Shown: positions 12,934-15,671 of the stretch, piece by piece
Layout of the letters: each line of letters opens with the position of its first letter
How positions within the stretch are numbered: position 1 is the stretch's first letter
Source of the DNA: an uncultured Eubacteriales bacterium
GTDB lineage: Bacteria; Bacillota; Clostridia; Peptostreptococcales; Anaerovoracaceae
Reading direction: 5' to 3'
DNA: 15,671 bases
NCBI GenBank assembly: GCA_902796875.1
Contig: CADBQT010000156.1
Coordinates: forward strand, 1-15,671
Notes under the pieces: generated by a model
Told to the model about the DNA's origin: nothing
Databases searched by the model: none
The model's input: the letters and a program-made list of their open reading frames with translations, nothing else
Position numbers and translations under genes: made by a program

Positions 12934-13893
12934 ATGAAAAGAATTGGAGTACTGACCAGCGGGGGAGATGCCCCGGGAATGAATGCGGCCTTAAGAGCTG
13001 CGGTGAGAACGGGACTTTCCCACGATATGGAGGTCTACGGGATCCGGCACGGATACGAAGGACTTCTGGACGGAGAGATCGACCGGATGAACTGGAGCTC
13101 CGTGGGTGAGATCCTCCACCGGGGAGGGACCATCCTCCGGACGGCCAGGAGCAAGCGGTTCATGGAGCCGGAATGGCAGGACAAGGCGGTGAAGATCCTG
13201 GAGACCTTCGGGATCGAGGGCCTGGTGGTCATCGGCGGAAACGGTTCATTTCAGGGCGGTCTGGCCCTTGCGGAGAGGGGGATCTCCGTCATGGGCGTTC
13301 CCGGGACCATCGATAACGACCTGGGATATACGGACTACACCATCGGTTTCGATACGGCGGTGAACACGGTGCTGGACATCATCTCCAAGATCCGGGACAC
13401 TTCCACCTCTCATGAGCGGGCCACGGTGATCGAGGTCATGGGCCGTCACTGCGGCGATATCGCCCTTCACGCCGGTCTCGGCGGCGGGGCCGACGGGATC
13501 CTGATCCCGGAGATCGAGCTGGACGTGAAGCAACTGTGTATGGACGTGCTGAAAGGCCAGAATGCAGGCAAGGGCCACAGCCTGATCATCAAGGCGGAGG
13601 GGGTGGACATCACCACCGACGAACTGGTGAAGACCCTGGAAGACGTCACGGGACGGGAAACCAGAGCGGTGATCCTGGGCCACATCCAGAGGGGAGGAAG
13701 CCCCAGTCAGAGAGACCGGATGCTGGCATCCATCACGGCGGCCAAGGCGGTACAGCTTCTCTACAACGACAACTCCAGCAAGGCGGTAGGCGTCAGCGGA
13801 GGAGAACTGGTGGCCTACGACCTGAAAGAAGCCCTGGAAATGACCAGAGATTTCGACAGAAGGCTCTACGACCTGGCCGTGACATTGTCCTGA
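12934..13893 (+). CDS. pfkA: 6-phosphofructokinase, PfkA family
   Basis: Glycolytic phosphorylation of fructose 6-phosphate to fructose 1,6-bisphosphate, the committed step; cytoplasmic homotetramer in this family. 319 residues, the standard short bacterial PfkA length. Motifs in order: nucleotide-binding GVLTSGGDAPGMNAALR (5-21), RGGTILRTAR (63-72), VVIGGNGSFQGG (98-109), the catalytic loop PGTIDNDLGYTDYTIGF with Asp 127 and Asp 129, SHERATVIEVMGRHCGD, and ETRAVILGHIQRGGSP. Gly 104 is the residue associated with ATP rather than pyrophosphate use. Unusually, position 103 is Asn where E. coli and Bacillus PfkA have Asp (GGDGS), a residue that helps handle Mg-ATP. The gene starts 7 bp after dnaE, with a GGAAGG (12917-12922) at a somewhat long spacing, so it may rely on translational coupling. 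A promoter for the next genes lies across its stop codon. Confidence 0.95.
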   Translation: MKRIGVLTSGGDAPGMNAALRAAVRTGLSHDMEVYGIRHGYEGLLDGEIDRMNWSSVGEILHRGGTILRTARSKRFMEPEWQDKAVKILETFGIEGLVVIGGNGSFQGGLALAERGISVMGVPGTIDNDLGYTDYTIGFDTAVNTVLDIISKIRDTSTSHERATVIEVMGRHCGDIALHAGLGGGADGILIPEIELDVKQLCMDVLKGQNAGKGHSLIIKAEGVDITTDELVKTLEDVTGRETRAVILGHIQRGGSPSQRDRMLASITAAKAVQLLYNDNSSKAVGVSGGELVAYDLKEALEMTRDFDRRLYDLAVTLS

Positions 13894-13907
13894 TTCTGTG
13901 TTAGAAT
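13879..13907 (+). promoter_or_regulatory. Promoter across the end of pfkA driving the downstream operon
   Basis: GTGACA (13879-13884), 17-bp spacer, TAGAAT (13902-13907) preceded by TGT, an extended -10. The -35 lies in the last pfkA codons. Initiation near 13914 gives a 48-nt leader to the 48-residue ORF. No terminator separates pfkA from it, so read-through from dnaE-pfkA is also likely. Confidence 0.65.
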
Positions 13908-13961
13908 GGACCGGGACCGGGAAGAAGAGATCAAGACTACGATATTGGAAGGAAAGCTGAA

Positions 13962-14108
13962 ATGTTTTGCAAACTGAACCGCAAACTGAGAAAGATGATC
14001 GCCGCCGCCGGGGCGGTGTTTCTCCTGATGAGCCTGGTGGCCAGAATGGGAGAAGAAGAGGACAATGACGACGGATTCCAGACCAAGGAATTCGATGATA
14101 TCTGGTAG
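13962..14108 (+). CDS. Small acidic-tailed membrane peptide (48 aa), function unknown
   Basis: A 48-residue ORF starting at an ATG with AAGGAAAG (13949-13956) upstream and sitting 48 nt after the predicted start of transcription. It has a basic N-terminus (MFCKLNRKLRKM), one short hydrophobic segment at residues 13-27 (IAAAGAVFLLMSLVA), and an acidic C-terminal tail (MGEEEDNDDGFQTKEFDDIW). It could be a one-pass membrane protein with the acidic tail outside by the positive-inside rule. The segment is short for a full span, so membrane insertion is likely but not certain. I do not recognise a family. It ends 15 bp before the DUF308-like gene, so the two are co-transcribed. Confidence 0.62.
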   Translation: MFCKLNRKLRKMIAAAGAVFLLMSLVARMGEEEDNDDGFQTKEFDDIW

Positions 14109-14123
14109 GAAGGACCTGTATAT

Positions 14124-14828
14124 ATGCGATCGTTAACGATATTCAGCGGAATACTGATGCTGGCGACGGGAGCGTTCTGTTTCATCAATACGGGACAGAC
14201 CTTCCTGACCCTGGCGTTTATCGTCGGGCTGGTGATGGTGATCAACGGGATCATCCATACACTGGCCTTTCTGGTGGGCAGAGGCCTGAACAACCGGGGG
14301 GACAACAACGGTTGGATCCTGGTGGACGCCCTGATCACACTGGTTCTGGGGATCCTGGTCCTCTGCAACCAGCTGGTGGTGGATGTGGCCATTCCCATGG
14401 TCTTCGGCATGTGGGTGCTGGTCTCCGGGATCCTGCGGGTAGAGGCCGCCTCCCGGATCAATAAAGAAAAGAAGATGGCCAACTTCAAGTCCACAATGGC
14501 CACCGGCATCCTGACCATCATCGTCGGGCTGTTTGGCTTCATCAACCCCCTGGTAGCATGGGTCTCAACCGTGTTTTTACTGGGGATGTTCCTCTGCATG
14601 CAGGGGATCAACGTCATCGAACTGGGCGTGAACATGCCTCACGAAAAACGGGATTATGTCAAGATCTATCGCCGGCGGCGTGACCCGGTGAAGATCACCC
14701 GTGAGGACGAGACGCCCGAGGCGGTAGCCGAGCGCCTTGAGGCCAGAGAGGATGAGCAGGCCCAGGCAGAGGCGGAAGCGGAGCGTCTGGAGACCATAGG
14801 AGCGGTCATCGATGAACCGAAGGTTTGA
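14124..14828 (+). CDS. DUF308 / HdeD-like integral membrane protein with a charged coiled tail
   Basis: Membrane protein of 234 residues in the DUF308 (HdeD-related) family; molecular function unknown, though E. coli HdeD is tied to acid resistance. About six hydrophobic segments cover residues 1-170 in the family's repeated two-helix pattern: ILMLATGAFCFINTGQTF, LAFIVGLVMVINGIIHTLAF, LVDALITLVLGILVLCNQ, VFGMWVLVSGILRVEAA, TMATGILTIIVGLFGFINP and TVFLLGMFLCMQGINVIELG. The last ~60 residues are hydrophilic and highly charged (KIYRRRRDPVK, then an E/A/R-rich stretch AERLEAREDEQAQAEAEAERLE) and could form a cytoplasmic helix or coiled coil; this tail is not part of the core family. The ATG follows AGGAAGGA (14107-14114) at 9 nt. 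The last 17 bp overlap the flavoprotein start. Confidence 0.82.
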   Translation: MRSLTIFSGILMLATGAFCFINTGQTFLTLAFIVGLVMVINGIIHTLAFLVGRGLNNRGDNNGWILVDALITLVLGILVLCNQLVVDVAIPMVFGMWVLVSGILRVEAASRINKEKKMANFKSTMATGILTIIVGLFGFINPLVAWVSTVFLLGMFLCMQGINVIELGVNMPHEKRDYVKIYRRRRDPVKITREDETPEAVAERLEAREDEQAQAEAEAERLETIGAVIDEPKV

Positions 14829-15671
14829 CGGTGTGATCATCGGCGCCGGCGCGGCGGGTCTTGCCGCGGCGGTGAGCATGGAGGCAGGTCTCGACATCTG
14901 CCTGATGGATAAAAACGAAATCCCGGGTCGTAAGATTCTGGCTACAGGCGGCGGTCGGTGCAATCTGACCAATGAAGCCTGCGCAGGCAGATCGGCGACT
15001 CTGGATTTTTTTCATTCTCTCGGCCTTGAGACCCGCAAAACCAACGAAGGACTCTATTATCCCTACTCGGGATGCGCATCCGATGTGGTGAAGGTCCTGA
15101 CGGACCCCTTAAAGGACAAAGTCGAGATGCTTCTGGGGACTACGGTCCGGCAGATCAGGAAGACTCAGGACGGATTTATCGTCGCTTTTAACCATGGCGG
15201 GGAGGACTCCCCCTGTGAGGAAGTCTCCTGCCGGGCGGTGCTTCTGGCCTGCGGAGGCAAGGCGGCGCCCCAGTTCGGCACCACAGGGGACGGATACGGC
15301 CTGGCCCGATCTCTGGGCCACACCGTCACCCGGACCTATCCCATCCTCACCGGGATCCGGTGCGGAGATTTCCAGGATCTTAAGGGGATCCGGGCCATGG
15401 GCCAGGTCACTCTCCTCAAGGATGGACGGGAGTTGGCCCGGGAAAAGGGAGAGATCCAGTTTACAAGCGACGGGATCTCCGGGATCTGCGTGTTCAACCT
15501 GACGCCCCTCATCCAGGCGGAGGAGGGAGAGGACTTCCGGGAAGCTCTGACGCGCTTTACCCTGAGTCTGGATCTGGCCGCAGATCTCGATCCGGAGGAA
15601 GTGGCCGGACGAAAAAGCTCCTTTGGGATCGTCACCCAGGCTCTGGCCGACCGGATCCCGCCGGAAAGCCT
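14812..15671 (+). CDS. HI0933 (YhiN)-family NAD(P)/FAD-dependent oxidoreductase, 3'-truncated by the window edge
   Basis: FAD-binding flavoprotein of the HI0933/YhiN family, to which the BaiN enzymes also belong; the substrate is unknown for most members. 286 codons are visible with no stop before the window ends, out of a usual 400-420. The N-terminal Rossmann fold (FDGVIIGAGAAGLAAAVSMEAG, residues 5-26) binds the ADP part of FAD. The family signature GRKILATGGGRCNLTN follows at about residues 39-54, then YYPYSGCASDVVKVL, and the second FAD-binding strand AVLLACGGKAAPQFGTTGDGYGLARSLGH. Later comes the TYPILTGIR segment. The ATG overlaps the DUF308-like gene by 17 bp in another frame and has AGGAG (14798-14802) at 9-nt spacing, so translational coupling is likely. 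Family membership is secure; a bile-acid role is not implied by the sequence. Confidence 0.92.
   Translation, partial: MNRRFDGVIIGAGAAGLAAAVSMEAGLDICLMDKNEIPGRKILATGGGRCNLTNEACAGRSATLDFFHSLGLETRKTNEGLYYPYSGCASDVVKVLTDPLKDKVEMLLGTTVRQIRKTQDGFIVAFNHGGEDSPCEEVSCRAVLLACGGKAAPQFGTTGDGYGLARSLGHTVTRTYPILTGIRCGDFQDLKGIRAMGQVTLLKDGRELAREKGEIQFTSDGISGICVFNLTPLIQAEEGEDFREALTRFTLSLDLAADLDPEEVAGRKSSFGIVTQALADRIPPES

Noticed and set aside
10515..12935. 806-codon open frame on the minus strand antisense to dnaE
   Set aside because: Same pattern: a shadow of the dnaE codon bias, no motifs, no ribosome binding site.
13906..13977. Short ORF starting inside the -10 after pfkA (MDRDREEEIK...)
   Set aside because: Its ATG overlaps the -10 element and has no ribosome binding site; the better supported ORF at 13962 overlaps it in another frame.

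Overview
The window looks like a chromosomal segment of a fairly GC-rich Clostridia-type Firmicute. Supporting signs are strong AGGAGG-type ribosome binding sites, sigma-A-like promoters, a biotin-dependent single-chain pyruvate carboxylase, a PG_binding_4/YkuD L,D-transpeptidase, a PHP-containing DnaE followed directly by PfkA, and an HI0933-type flavoprotein. I cannot name genus or species from the sequence. I see no insertion sequence, phage gene, CRISPR array, tRNA or rRNA; this is mostly housekeeping and accessory-metabolism DNA with unusually informative intergenic regions.

Layout. (1) 1-1917: the 3' part of a LysO-type lysine exporter (+) converges with a YkvI-family membrane protein (-). 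Their 3' ends overlap by 141 bp, and the last 46 residues of the YkvI-like protein are antisense to lysO. (2) 1918-2407: a compact, mirror-symmetric divergent promoter region and a YjbQ/UPF0047 protein (+). (3) 2408-2990: 583 bp without a convincing gene. It holds a self-contained transcription unit: extended -10 promoter, about 370 nt of purine-rich non-coding sequence, and a strong intrinsic terminator. I read it as a structured or regulatory RNA of unrecognised family. (4) 2914-3986: a 51-residue one-TM protein with its own promoter, then two adjacent 18-bp palindromes, a terminator hairpin that contains a Shine-Dalgarno sequence and a tiny ORF, and a Crp/Fnr-family regulator whose promoter predicts a leaderless mRNA. 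(5) 4005-7769: pyruvate carboxylase plus a 65-residue two-TM protein, closed by a bidirectional terminator. (6) 7800-9197 (-): membrane-anchored L,D-transpeptidase, divergent from (7) 9357-13893: dnaE-pfkA. (8) 13879-15671: a promoter inside the end of pfkA feeds a 48-residue membrane peptide, a DUF308/HdeD-like membrane protein and an overlapping HI0933-family flavoprotein cut by the window end.

How the genes work together (partly inference). PfkA (glycolytic flux) and pyruvate carboxylase (oxaloacetate supply) frame central carbon metabolism; the Crp/Fnr-like regulator just before pyc is a plausible local controller, though no matching palindrome is visible at the pyc promoter itself. The L,D-transpeptidase cross-links peptidoglycan. 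The best candidates for undescribed biology are the approximately 370-nt RNA, the palindrome/hairpin/micro-ORF arrangement before the crp-like gene, the apparent leaderless starts, and the antisense-overprinted tail of the YkvI-like protein.
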